From positions 1 to 64,000 of the forward strand of contig JASANG010002613.1 of the NCBI GenBank assembly GCA_030248215.1: a DNA stretch of 64,000 nt, written 5' to 3'. Each line of letters begins with the position of its first letter. The stretch's first letter is position 1. Below the pieces are notes generated by a model that ran no database searches, was not told the DNA's origin, and was given only the letters and a program-made list of their open reading frames with translations. The position numbers and the translations under genes are program-made. This DNA is from Enoplolaimus lenunculus (lineage: Eukaryota > Nematoda > Enoplea > Enoplida > Thoracostomopsidae). This document shows positions 53,433-64,000 of this stretch, piece by piece.

Positions 53433-56400
53433 CGGATGTCCTGGTTGTCCAGTTCGCCCTGTTGCTCCAGGTCGTCCGATAAGTCCTGGTGGGCCTTTGG
53501 GTCCCTGAAATTAAACAAATATTCACAAATTTACTCCTTTCACATCAATTTACACGTTTGCATGAATTGTTCTCTAATATCATCGTATCAGGTTCAGCGT
53601 ATGCAGCAGATTTCAAATTGCACGTTTTGCTTCTGAAGAATTATTATTATTCTTATTGTTATTATTATTTTTATTATTTTCATTTTTGCACTGAGACTAA
53701 AACTTTGATAAAAGGTTTATACGCTCTCGTAATGAAATCCTGGCTACGCTTCTGAATATATATACATAATAGCGGAACTATGAACAAGTTATGTTTTCGT
53801 GTTTTGACGTTTCTGCGAATTTTCTGTTTTTAATACATTTATAATATAAATCTTAGAATATACACAATGCCAAGCGATTGATTTAAAAAGTTTACAAAAT
53901 TAAAATTAGTCGGAAGTAAAACTATTTACAGGGTCTTAAGTGCCAAAGTTAGAACTACAAAAAACGAATATGTTCAAATGGGTCGAATAATACTAAAATG
54001 CCGATGCCGATTTTTGTACCAGTCACAGCTAGTGCCTTACTATAATAACTGGTAAGAACTGTATGAGTTCCTGTATCGATTTTGTAAACTTTACCAAGTA
54101 AAACCAAACAAAGCAAGCTATGATGTTTGAAAAGCATTAATAGCCTAGCTGTAGGATTTAGTAATTCAATTTTACCTTTGGACCTTTTGCTCCAGGTGCT
54201 CCAGTGTATCCTGGGTAACCCTATAACGAAAAAAGAATTTATAATATATAGCATCTGCTAGTCGGGCTATGTCAATGAAAGTAACCTATGAACTTGGAGA
54301 CAGGGAGACTAGGGCAGTTAGAGACAGTCAGGTCTAGACTTAGCTTAAGATTATACGTGCATGTTTATAGTTACGCTCAGGCTTATGCTTGGGCTTAGGA
54401 TTGGCATTTGGTTTAGGCTTAGTTGGTAAACCCCTATAGTTAACATGGGCCCTGTCACCAGTTGTGCGTCAAATATGAAGAACAAACGTCTGAATGTATT
54501 CAGTTACAATTTACAAAATAATAAACCTAATTGTGAAAAACCTGCTCTGTGAGTTTTCGGTAATCGACACCAACCAGGGTCGTTTGATTCTCTTTTAAAA
54601 TGTGATTAAATACACTTTCGCCATATATATATTTGCATTTAGTTACCTGTGGTCCTTTTTCGCCTTTTTCTCCGGGAGCCCCATTATTCCCTGGCTTGCC
54701 CTGAAATTAAACACTGATTTGTACATAAACCAAATATATGACGGTATTCTTCGACTGGTTGTAGTACTTGAAGGTTCAGAGAGTTTCGAAGTGCAAAAAT
54801 GATTTTAAATGTATTTTAAGTGAACTATAGCAGCTGCAAATCTCAAAAATTGATTCGCCAGTACAGCAAATTCGAATATGAGAAATGTGCCGGAATTGAA
54901 ATTATATCATTTTGTTGGTGCTAACGTTACAAAACCACACTCACTGGTTATAGGTGCTACACGCATTTGAAATTATTCGCGTGGTATATAATTTGTTTGA
55001 AATCTTATTCTGGCATTAATGGCTAAATTCTGCTGGTGCAATAAATGTTAGGTTGTTAGGTTGACTACATTCACGATTTTGTTAAAATATTTCATTGAAT
55101 TCTCCGTTGAAAGAAATCGCTCACTTACATCTGCACCGTTACTTCCGGCTTTTCCCTGAAATCAGGTAATTATTAATGAGGAATATTGCAAACTATTCAT
55201 GGCTAGGAATAGTGTCAAAAATACAAAATGCTTTTGCGTTTATATTGATGCAACAACAGTCTTTTCATAAACGCCAAAAAGTGGTGACATAATACCGTTT
55301 ACTACGCAAGCAATTCAGTTCGTTGTTTCTCCGCATACAAAACACCGTATTGAAAGATGTTTAAAACGCAAAAAGCGTTTCTAATATCGTTTTATCTTTG
55401 ACACAATTCCTACTATACCTACTAGTTCAGCTTGGGAGCATAGCAAGACAGAATGATTTTTCGTTAATATGCAGTGGGTTCATTCTAGATCTTCTAATAG
55501 CGTCAAACTTTAGCGTGAAACTGAATTTCGAGATGGGTAAATGTCGCTGCTATATATACACCACGTTCTGTTGTAATAGCCAAGAGTCATTTTAGCATCC
55601 TCTTACCTACTAAATTGCAATAAATATCATTAATAGGCCGGCTCCAGTTTCATAAACGTTTCAGGATATTCCTAGGAACTAATCATCAAAGTACCAGTTC
55701 AAAATAACAGCCAGAACAGATCGTCAACAACTTACTGGTTCTCCTGGCTGTCCTGGCAGACCTGGTTTTCCCTGTAAAACAAAATAATTCATTAAAAGAA
55801 ACAATGAATCTACGACAATTCGCCGTTGCCAGACAACTTGTTGCCCGACAGTGTACTGAGTCTATAACCCGAAGCCTATAAACAACTAAAATGCCCCACT
55901 AAACACGAAACTAGTTCAATGAGTGTTATTGGTTTGGAGTTTTACAATTTTTCAAATAACTTTTCAAATATTCAAAACGAAAAGAAATTTTTGCAGATTT
56001 GAGCTGAAACGCTCAAAATTTAAGCCAGTAATGCGCCACTTTTTTGAATTTAATCGGTAACTTTATTTAGTGTAAAATATCGTAACGAAGTTTGTGATTT
56101 ATTTGTTACAATTTAAAGCTTATGCTACAAGTTGCTAGTGAATCGAACTGGATTCAAAATACACTTGTAATTAACAAATTAAAATTGTTCAAAATGTGCA
56201 ATCTAAGCTTGAAACTCAACACAACTTACGTCTTGACCTGGATCACCCTAAAATTTCAATAAAATTAAAAATTTCACTTAACTGAAATTCCGGCAACTCC
56301 TAATTGATAAGTTTATAATTACAGATCCGTAGTCAGCTTAGCGTGATTTAAAAACCTCAAAAACTTCCGGATGGGTATATTGAGTTTTAGTAATAACTTT

Positions 56401-59400
56401 CTAGGTTCAAAAACATTTTCTAGCACAAGCTATTATTAGTTTCTTTTCCGCCTCGGACCATTGGGCCGTTTTAGCTACGATTACCGATGTTTGGTTTTCT
56501 CAAGTTCAACTTAGAACCTTGTATTAATTGTGTGTATTGAAAGTTTGCATCATAATATGAAAAATTCACCCATGAGGGCCCACTTCCACGATAGGATTCT
56601 GACAACCTTAAAATGTTGCGCTGGCTACCGGTAGCGTATCAGTAAAAACTAACATTTAGCAAACGAGGCTGATTTGGTTTATTCACAGGTTAAAAAATTT
56701 TTTAATTTCGTTTTCATCTGCTTAAACAATTTATTCACCATACCTACAATTCCGGTGAAAAGTTACAAAATAGCTAATTTTAAAATCAAAATTTTGAACT
56801 AAATTAATGTTAATGTTGAATAAACCGAATAAGTACCACAGGTCCATCGGCGCCCGTTTCTCCTACGTCACCAGGTAGTCCATGCGGACCAGGATCTCCC
56901 TAAAATTCAAAATGAAAAAAATTAGTTTTACTTGTTACAAATATTATCCAAAATGCTTCGCATTGCCTCTATGACAACCGAAATTCAGCATCTGTTGCCG
57001 TCAACATTGTTCTTAATACTTTGCCACCGCAAAATTTTAAACAACTTGTACTCTGATTGGACAATTCTTGGATCTTGTGAACTCTGTTTATACAAGCTTA
57101 AGCCTAAAAGTCCAGATTGTAGCTTAATTTTAAGTGCAAGCCCGTCTCTAAGTCTATAAAGTTAAGGTTAAACCTAATTCTAAGCGTAAGTTAAGCCTAA
57201 ATGTGAAATTTTAAAATCCATGGATACAATATATAACCGAATTCTTCAAAAAGTAACTCTTTTCGTGGCACACCCGTTATGGACCAGACTTACCCGTGGT
57301 CCTTTTGGTCCGGGATGTCCTTTTGGACCTTTGGGACCCTGAAAAAGCTATTGACAATCTACACTTGCGGAAAAGTACCTTCCCTACAAGGGTAGCGCTA
57401 TACTTTTTAACATATTAATGGCAGCGGCGTCGTCCAAGCGATGTTCGGCGCTGTACGACAACACACGAGAGTTGCCGTATGCCACCACGTAACAATTTGT
57501 AAACAACAATTTTTTTACTTAAAGCGCATCTCGACAGCCTTCGTACACCAACACCCAACACTTTAGTTACCCGAATTGAAAGTAGCAGCAGAACAACGTA
57601 GCTCCTTATGAAAAACGATTTTATGTATTGGTAGGAAAAACATAAAATTACCTGTATGAAACTTTTGATATCATTATAAGCTAAGTATTGTCAAAAACTG
57701 CACTCTTGACCGCTGCCTTACTCCCTGAGCTTGCAGTTCGAACGATAAAGCCCGTATCCAAGTAGTTCAAAGGACAATACACAACAGACAGTAGATGTAA
57801 AATTGGTTTATACGTTTTCACATACCTGCTGGCCTGCGGCTCCAACCGGTCCTTTGTCGCCCTGAAATTTTAAAACTTTGTGTATTTCAATTTTTTGTTT
57901 GAAATTAAGACTGTCTATGCAGTTTATGCGTCGTTCGACACATTTCGTGGCCTGGTCAAATTTTATAATCTGAGTGCTTATATTTATTAAATTTATTGAG
58001 TTTGAACGGATAGCAAACAAGTGTCAGAAAGTAGTAAATGTTTTATAAAGTTGGGTAGATGAAGTTATGTAACTGATAACCTTATGAACCTGGGTGGGCA
58101 AGTTGATATGTAATTATTATTATCAATATATAATAGCAATGATGGATTGTTCTGTGTATCGAACGTTCAACTTCCTGCTATTAAGAGACGTTGGCCCCAA
58201 TTTTCTATTTTTGACAACATAGGCTTTGCATAATGTATGCGGAACGTACATTAAGTTTGAGTAAAATAGTGTGCTATGATAGTTAATCCACTCCAGGCTA
58301 AATATTTTCCTCAACTTAATTTACTTTGGCAAGATTTTAAAAAAGAATGATATTAAGATATTTAGGTATCCCTTTGGTAATTACACCACAATTGAGTATA
58401 TGTCTTTAAATAAAGTTTCAGACGTCAGAATGATCTAAAATTCTATATGTAAGTTATTAGTCTGCCCACTGAGAGTCATAGAGTGCGGTGGGTTTAGAGA
58501 CTTTGAGGTGTACGTTTAAGCTCAGGACTAGGCTTATAACCAAGCTGATTTTTAGGTTAATGAACATGGGCTTATTTGAAAAAACGTGAAACAAAACGAG
58601 GCATACGTACCGGTCGTCCAGGACTTCCGTCTTGTCCAGGCGGTCCAGGTAGTCCTTTGTTGCCGGTGCTGCCCTGAAAACCAGTTGCAGAATCAAGCTT
58701 TACAAATGCAAAAAATTATTTCGTCTTGCACAGCAAAATTTGGCCAGAAACTAAAAGTAATTCCAAGTGTGTTGATTAATAATTGTACGCAACTTCGGTC
58801 CATATTTTAAACAACAACGCATAGTTTAAAAAAACAGGGATAATTTGAGCTATCGCTACGCAGTAGTTCGCACTCACTGGCTGGGTTTCTGAAATCTTAT
58901 TTAAATATTTAAGTACTTGAGCGTTCAAAGCTACACATTTTAAGGTGCTGATTTATGTCAATACTTAACTAACTTGACAGAAAGAAATTATGCGCAACTA
59001 AAATGAGTAGTATTTGTTAACCTTTGCGTTATATACAGCAGGTACGTAAGTTTGTAATTTTAATTACACCAAAGTTACCATAATCGAACAGTTAGTCCAT
59101 ATCCGGCAAAATATTTTCAGTGACTTAAAGTGTTTACTTAACTTTGGTACGCTTTAAAAACCCAAATTCTTATAATGAATTGCTCATACTTAATAATTAT
59201 ACTTAAGTAGGATTTCCGAAACCCAGCCTCTGTATGATAATCGATAAGCCAGGATTTAAAATTTGTTAAATTGCTTATCTGATTGAAAATTAAAAAAATC
59301 TGTTTTAAATATTTGTCATTTTTAACAGTTTTACCACAAAATGAAAAAATCAACAAAGCGTTTTGGCCTTTAATTGCGATTTATACGAGAACCTAATTGA

Positions 59401-62400
59401 AATTTTAACAACCGTTTCATGTTTATTTTTTGCAGCTTTCTAATAGGACTGGCCATCCAAATGTTTCTTCTATATTGCATGCATGCGCTTCCGGCAATGA
59501 TTAACCTGGTGAACGAAAACTTGATTGAAATCTTCTGACTTAAAGTAAAGCTACAAAACATACGCATCGAGAAATATTGCGATGTTGCAATGTTTTAATA
59601 CATTAATATTCAAACGCTTAATGATTCTGATATTTATTGACTAAGCTCACTTTTTTGCCTTGCGGACCAGGCTGTCCAGGAACACCTTGTGGTCCCTAAA
59701 ACATACAACACGATTGTATTATAGAATTCAATAAATCAACCATGCTTCAAATGCGTATGCCGCTGAAAACTCTTAGCTCTATTTAGATTTGGTGCTGAGC
59801 AATGCAATTCTTTTCCTGCATAGCGTATACTACCAACAACTAAAGCCCAAACTTTGTACAAGAAATAATACAAATGAGCAGCGCTTAACAATTATTACAC
59901 GTATGGCAAGTGCAAAAACTTCACAAGACGTTGCGGCGTTTTTACTTCAATCCACAAAAGTGAATTATTCGAAAAGTTTTCGGCTCATTTTTTCTTGTCA
60001 ATTTACAAAAACTTTCTAAGATAGAATCTCTCACAGTGTGGCGTAGTAGGGACACTTTTTACTTTCCACTCACTGTAACCTATATTGTTCTATGTAGGGA
60101 GAATTTTTCCTGTTACAGCCACATTGACGCGATTAAAACTTTCTAAGATAAAATCTCTCACAGTGTGGCGTAGTAGGGACACTTTTTACTTTCCACTCAC
60201 AGTAACCTACATTGTTCTATGTAGGGAGAATTTTTCCTGTTATAGCCACATGGACGCGATTTGTTTCATCCGTCTGTCATTGTTTGTTATAAGAATTATA
60301 CAAAATACGAGCCCATTTGTAATACTAGTTTAGTGATGCATGCACGTGGGCACCATCACTACACCAGCCCTTTTTTATTGAATCGTAGCTTAAAATTAGC
60401 TTTGCAATGAAATATAAAATATTCATGCGAAAAAGGGTTAAATTCTCGTCAATGTGCGATTATCTCTGTTTCATGAAACATTGCATGGAAGCTTATCTAG
60501 GCGTAATGTTTATTTTTAGAGTAACAACAATTATTTACTCCTTCACTCACCACGAAATATAAGCTTGACCGCATATTTCGCAACTCAAAACAAATAAACT
60601 TGAGAAGTTACCTTATGTCCATCGGCTCCTGGTGTTCCATCAGCTCCATCAATTCCAGGTTGTCCGTTTTTGCCAGGAGTGCCATCTTTGCCAGGATTGC
60701 CATCTTTACCTTTTGGACCGGTCGCGCCGCGCTCGCCATCGAGTCCCGGGGTGCCAGCTTGTCCGTGTGGTCCGGGTGCTCCAGGCAGTCCCTGAAACAT
60801 TAATCTCCGAAATAATAACCACCTCAACAAGTTTTGTTGTGAGTGAGCGCAACGAGCGAAGTTTTTTTTGACCTTTCCAAGTTATTCCATTGCCCGTAAA
60901 AGTGCTTTCTTTAAGTTTTTCCAGAAACTCCTGAGGGTTATATCTCACACGCCCTTTTGCATTGGCAGGCCCCTGGTGTGAACTAAAATACATAGCTTAG
61001 GTAAGTATGGCCAAGCACAATGACTTTTAAGCAACTCCGTCTAACGCATATTTGAACAACGAGACTTGTCTTAAGAAGCTTGAATTCGACAACCATATAT
61101 TTGACACCTATATAGAATAATGTGCGATTAAAGCTACTTTAATTATTCACAACTTTTCTCGTTCGGAACAAATACTAAAGTTGTTCAAACATTTTGCACC
61201 TAAACTGTAGCTGTAAAAACTTGAACGTGTGAACAAAGCTTTATCGTCGTTTTTAAAACTTTTAGAGTAAAAAACTGTCTCAGTCAAAATTTAACCTGCA
61301 CTAGAATGATAGCCAGCTTCGCATGTCGAATGAATACTAACAAACTACGGCAAACGAAAACAATACCTTTGGGCCTTTGTCACCTTTCGGGCCTGTATCA
61401 CCTCTTGGTCCTTTTGGTCCACGTGGACCCTGAAGTAAAAAATGGAACAAAAATAATCAAAACAAACAGCTCAAGTATGTATAATTAATTTCTATTCAAG
61501 AGTTAGCTGGTATACGCAAGTTATTTTGGAGTATGCAGTGTTTTGAAAACCTGAGTTTTCCATATATTTAGTGCCATGTGCATCCGAAATCTGTAATAGT
61601 ATTTCAAGAAATGATTATTACTTTTGAAACTATTATTGGCCGCATCTCAGTAGACGTATACAACGAACAGGCTGGAAGAAAAAAGCAACTAAAACAAAAA
61701 GAACTTAGTAAACTATTGTGGCTCATTTTATTATTAATTTGTAAACACAAAACAATGCTCAATACGTATATTAAGCCAGGAGTTGGTTAAACTTTGCCCA
61801 CGAGCACAACATTTTGTAATGAAAAAATGATTACAATTATCGTTACTTTTGTTAATACGGATTATATTAATTTTTTAAAACAAGTTCAACCTAATTTTGG
61901 TGCCTACAACCGCATAAATTGCCTAAATAATAGATTGTAATGACACTTTGTAAGATATTTTTATTTTCACTCAAATTGAATTTGTTAACAGAAAATTTGA
62001 TTTTTTTCTACACTTTTAGCGCAGTCAACTGAGATTGAAACTGACCTGTGGTCCTCGTGGTCCTGTTTTGCCTTCTTTTCCTGGCGCTCCGTCTTTAGCC
62101 TATTGAAAAACCTTTGCGTATGTTATTTATAGGAGCCTGTCCGTTGGGATACAAGAATCCTGGAAGACTTGGGTGCTGCAATACTAATTTTCACGCTTAG
62201 TCTCAGGATTAGCCTTGTGTTTAGATTTAGGCATGGCTTTAGGTTTAGGCTTAGACGTAGGCGTAGTATACAAGCCTCTATAGTTAATATGAGCAAGAGA
62301 AGTAGTACTTATATTGCTACATGTTTATTAAAACGTGGTTTATTCTCAGTACTATGTAAAACCAGAAGCTAACAGCAATGGATTAGAAGACAGTTTGTCT

Positions 62401-63847
62401 ATTAAATAAAATTAAACCTTTTTATAAAGCGAGCTTGCTTCTAAGAATTTATAACGGTCTAACGGTTCGTGTACACTTCATGTACGTTTACGCTTAGGCT
62501 TACGATTAGAAACAAAAGTATTCTCTGCGCCTATGTATAATTTTTGGCCTTAGTTTTTTCCTTAAATGTATGATGAAATGCTAAGAGACAACTCTAACAG
62601 TTGTCCAATATCTGAACGGGGCTTGTACATTCCACCACTGGCTTAGGCTTTGGCTCAGGCTTAGGTTTAAACTTATGCTTTGGTTTCGGAAAAGGCTTTC
62701 GCACACTGAAGCTTAAGCTTAAACTTTTAACCATGTCTTTACGTAAGCTTAAGCCTTAATCTTAAATGTGTGTGCGCGAAAGTGTACAAGAGAATGTTTA
62801 GTAGATTTTAATGTCTGTTCCGACGACTTGAGCTGCGCTAGCATTGAGACGTGTTGCTTCGTTGAAATAGAACGCTCGATAACGCAATGTTATTCAATGT
62901 AAAATACAAACACTTCTGAATTATTCGGACATTTACGTTTTTGCCGGGAAGACCTCGATTTCCACGTGGTCCTGGAAGTCCTTTGTCTCCCTGAAAGAAT
63001 AAAGTTACTTTAAACATTATATTTGTGATTTAAAACAAAAAACAAACATAAAATTCATCGTTTGGGAATCGCCAAGTCCATTCACTGACGATTCGACAAT
63101 TGCATAGAGCACATCTTGGGCAAATCCCATAATCTGATTCACTAAAGGATTCTTCCTCCGTCAGAAATTTTTTTGTGATAAAATGGTAAGGCCCGCCTAC
63201 CTTACAACTTCCCTCTCAGTAACTTGACACATACCTATATGGCATACTCATTGTATACTTGTGGCGTCCCGCCCCGTACCCGTCAGAAATTTCTGGATCT
63301 GCCGCTGATCTTAATCACAACGACAGTGTCTAAGACCAAAATGTAAGCCTATACGTTCTAAGTGTGAGTCTTAGCAAAACCTTATGTCAAGCATTATACT
63401 TGAGACGCGTTCAGTCATGAATACAGGCAAGAATCGTCTCAAAATCGGTGCCGCCGCGATGAAAATTTTGCGTTTAGAAATGGTTCATCTGAAAATCACA
63501 ATGTGTTCTCTAGCCAAATAGGGGGTACAATTATGATGATGTCAAAACCCGAATTAAAAAAAAACTTTGCGCATTCGGCCCAATTGCTCAGTCTTTAAAT
63601 TTAAAAAAAAATTGCTAAAAAAGCACTTTAAAAACTGTGAAATTTCGGAACACAAATAATATTCTTCCCTACGGAAAAATCCTGCATCCGCTGCTGGATA
63701 TGTTGTATACATAGGCGGTTGATTGTTTTGACAGTAGTACTGCATTCACTTTATCTGAATTCGTTGCAGTTAAATTTCTGAAATTTTTTGTTCGTCACTA
63801 ACCTTGAAACCTGGTAAGCCAGGCGGTCCAGGGGAACCAGGTTGACC
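53433..63847 (-). CDS. Collagen triple-helix region, 16 exons (internal part of a larger gene)
   Basis: Encodes Gly-X-Y repeats of an extracellular collagen. Exons from 5' to 3' on the minus strand: 63803-63847, 62937-62990, 62046-62099, 61367-61429, 60612-60791, 59651-59695, 58611-58673, 57826-57861, 57294-57338, 56837-56899, 56230-56247, 55736-55771, 55129-55155, 54647-54700, 54176-54220, 53433-53504. All begin at a codon right after AG, are phase 0, and are multiples of 9 nt (18-180). Together they make 900 nt, exactly 100 triplets. Examples are [20 protein letters not shown] and [13 protein letters not shown]. The only imperfection is at 62099, where the first codon is GCT (AKD) instead of Gly. 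Both ends of the gene, including the signal peptide and C-terminal domain, lie outside or are unseen. Long uninterrupted repeats and 9n exons point to a fibrillar-like collagen rather than a cuticle or type IV one; this is an inference. Introns of about 0.3-1 kb carry MITEs. Confidence 0.95.
53640..53684. repeat. TTA-rich microsatellite
   Basis: Imperfect ATT/TTA triplet run in a collagen intron. Confidence 0.8.
54330..54445. mobile_element. TTAGGC-bearing repeat in a collagen intron
   Basis: GCTCAGGCTTATGCTTGGGCTTAGG, GGTTTAGGCTTAGTTGG and a right end CCTATAGTTAACATGGGCCC. The right end AGTTAACATGGGC is shared with 62150-62293 and, in part, 58455-58570. Confidence 0.5.
57086..57200. mobile_element. 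Decayed TTAGGC cluster in a collagen intron
   Basis: TACAAGCTTAAGCCTAAAAG, AACCTAATTCTAAGCGTAAG and GTTAAGCCTAAATGTG are worn AAGCCTAA units. The ends are not defined. Confidence 0.4.
58455..58570. mobile_element. Decayed TTAGGC-family element in a collagen intron
   Basis: CTGCCCACTGAGAGTCATAG, TAAGCTCAGGACTAGGCTTA and the right end GGTTAATGAACATGGGC. It resembles 54330-54445 and lies about 40 bp downstream of the exon at 58611-58673. Confidence 0.4.
58879..59228. mobile_element. MITE with GGCTGGGTTTCTGAAATC ends
   Basis: The left end GGCTGGGTTTCTGAAATCTT and the right-end inverse GGCTGGGTTTCGGAAATCCT are nearly perfect over 18 bp. Interior words TTTAAGTACTTGAG and ACTTAAGTAGG are partly self-complementary. 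It is the long form of the 70-bp hairpin at 4332-4401. Confidence 0.7.
60008..60261. repeat. Tandem duplication of a 127-bp unit
   Basis: Two adjacent copies begin AAAACTTTCTAAGAT and end CATTGACGCGATT / CATGGACGCGATT. They differ at only a handful of positions. Located in a collagen intron. Confidence 0.88.
60873..60982 (-). other. Exon-like open frame inside a collagen intron
   Basis: Minus-strand sequence from TATTTTAG|T to TGGAAAG|GTCAAA is open for 36 codons and reads [20 protein letters not shown] and then [16 protein letters not shown]. This is protein-like but not collagen. Its entry phase (2) and exit phase (1) do not match the phase-0 collagen exons on either side, so it is unlikely to be spliced into collagen. 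It may be a stray exon or a captured fragment. Confidence 0.3.
62150..62293. mobile_element. TTAGGC-bearing repeat in a collagen intron
   Basis: CACGCTTAGTCTCAGGATTAG and GGTTTAGGCTTAGACGTAGG, ending CTCTATAGTTAATATGAGC. It has the same right end as 54330-54445. Confidence 0.45.
62640..62793. mobile_element. TTAGGC-bearing MITE, CTTGTACACTT-end subfamily
   Basis: The right-end inverse CTCTTGTACACTTTCGCGCA matches the left end of 3383-3549. A left terminus is suggested by GGCTTGTACATTCCACCACT at about 62620. The interior GGCTTAGGCTTTGGCTCAGG and CG-rich words alternate in both orientations. Confidence 0.5.
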
Positions 63848-64000
63848 CTAAAATCAAACGTTTCTTGCTAAAAAACCATATTTCAGAACAATAATTTTTC
63901 CAAACTGATGTAAAGCTTACACGCAACCGTATACGTAAGGGACTATGCTTTACGTGTATTCAATGAGAATTTTAGGAGTGAAATAGGCTTGTCTAACGAT

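Noticed and set aside
1-64000. Retroviral, LTR or Polinton-type elements and CRISPR-like arrays
   Set aside because: No reverse transcriptase, integrase, capsid or envelope-like frames, no long terminal repeats, and no regularly spaced spacer arrays were seen.

Overview
The window reads as nematode nuclear DNA. The evidence is AT-rich intergenic sequence, many short exons with GT..AG borders, introns of up to several kb, and degenerate units of the nematode telomere repeat TTAGGC scattered throughout. No bacterial, organellar or retroviral genes were seen. Every multi-exon model was built by hand. Exon joins were accepted only when splice-site phase, reading frame and protein family agreed.

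Genes in order: (1) a bestrophin chloride channel on the minus strand, running off the left edge (304-1928); (2) a small unidentified plus-strand gene (9466-11684, tentative); (3) a complete second bestrophin on the plus strand (15143-18399, 393 aa); (4) a PEX11-type peroxisomal membrane protein on the minus strand (20087-24103, 240 aa); (5) a secreted/single-pass membrane protein with a Gly/Ala hydrophobic stretch and a PPxY-bearing Pro/Tyr tail, minus strand (31552-37044, 277 aa); (6) a JTB (jumping translocation breakpoint) homologue, minus strand (38485-42572, 150 aa); (7) part of a large collagen gene, minus strand (53433-63847 and beyond). The collagen part has 16 exons, each a multiple of 9 nt, coding for exactly 100 Gly-X-Y-type triplets. 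The genes are unrelated in function, apart from the two bestrophins, which are diverging tandem paralogues in opposite orientation. No operon is evident.

The intergenic and intronic space is dominated by short non-autonomous DNA transposons. The most striking is a family with ends near GGCCCATGTATAGAACAGGG and 8-bp target duplications (five perfect pairs seen). Its interior is filled with degenerate TTAGGC units, and there are about 25 copies or fragments in 64 kb. A relative with the same ends carries a different tandem array. Several other families share the same design: short inverted ends, 8-bp duplications where they can be read, and an interior made of reiterations of one family-specific, often self-complementary motif. 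Nested insertions give relative ages, including one stack three levels deep (25094-27415). tRNA-derived SINEs, a roughly 180-bp satellite ending in a strong hairpin, and hairpin MITEs complete the picture.
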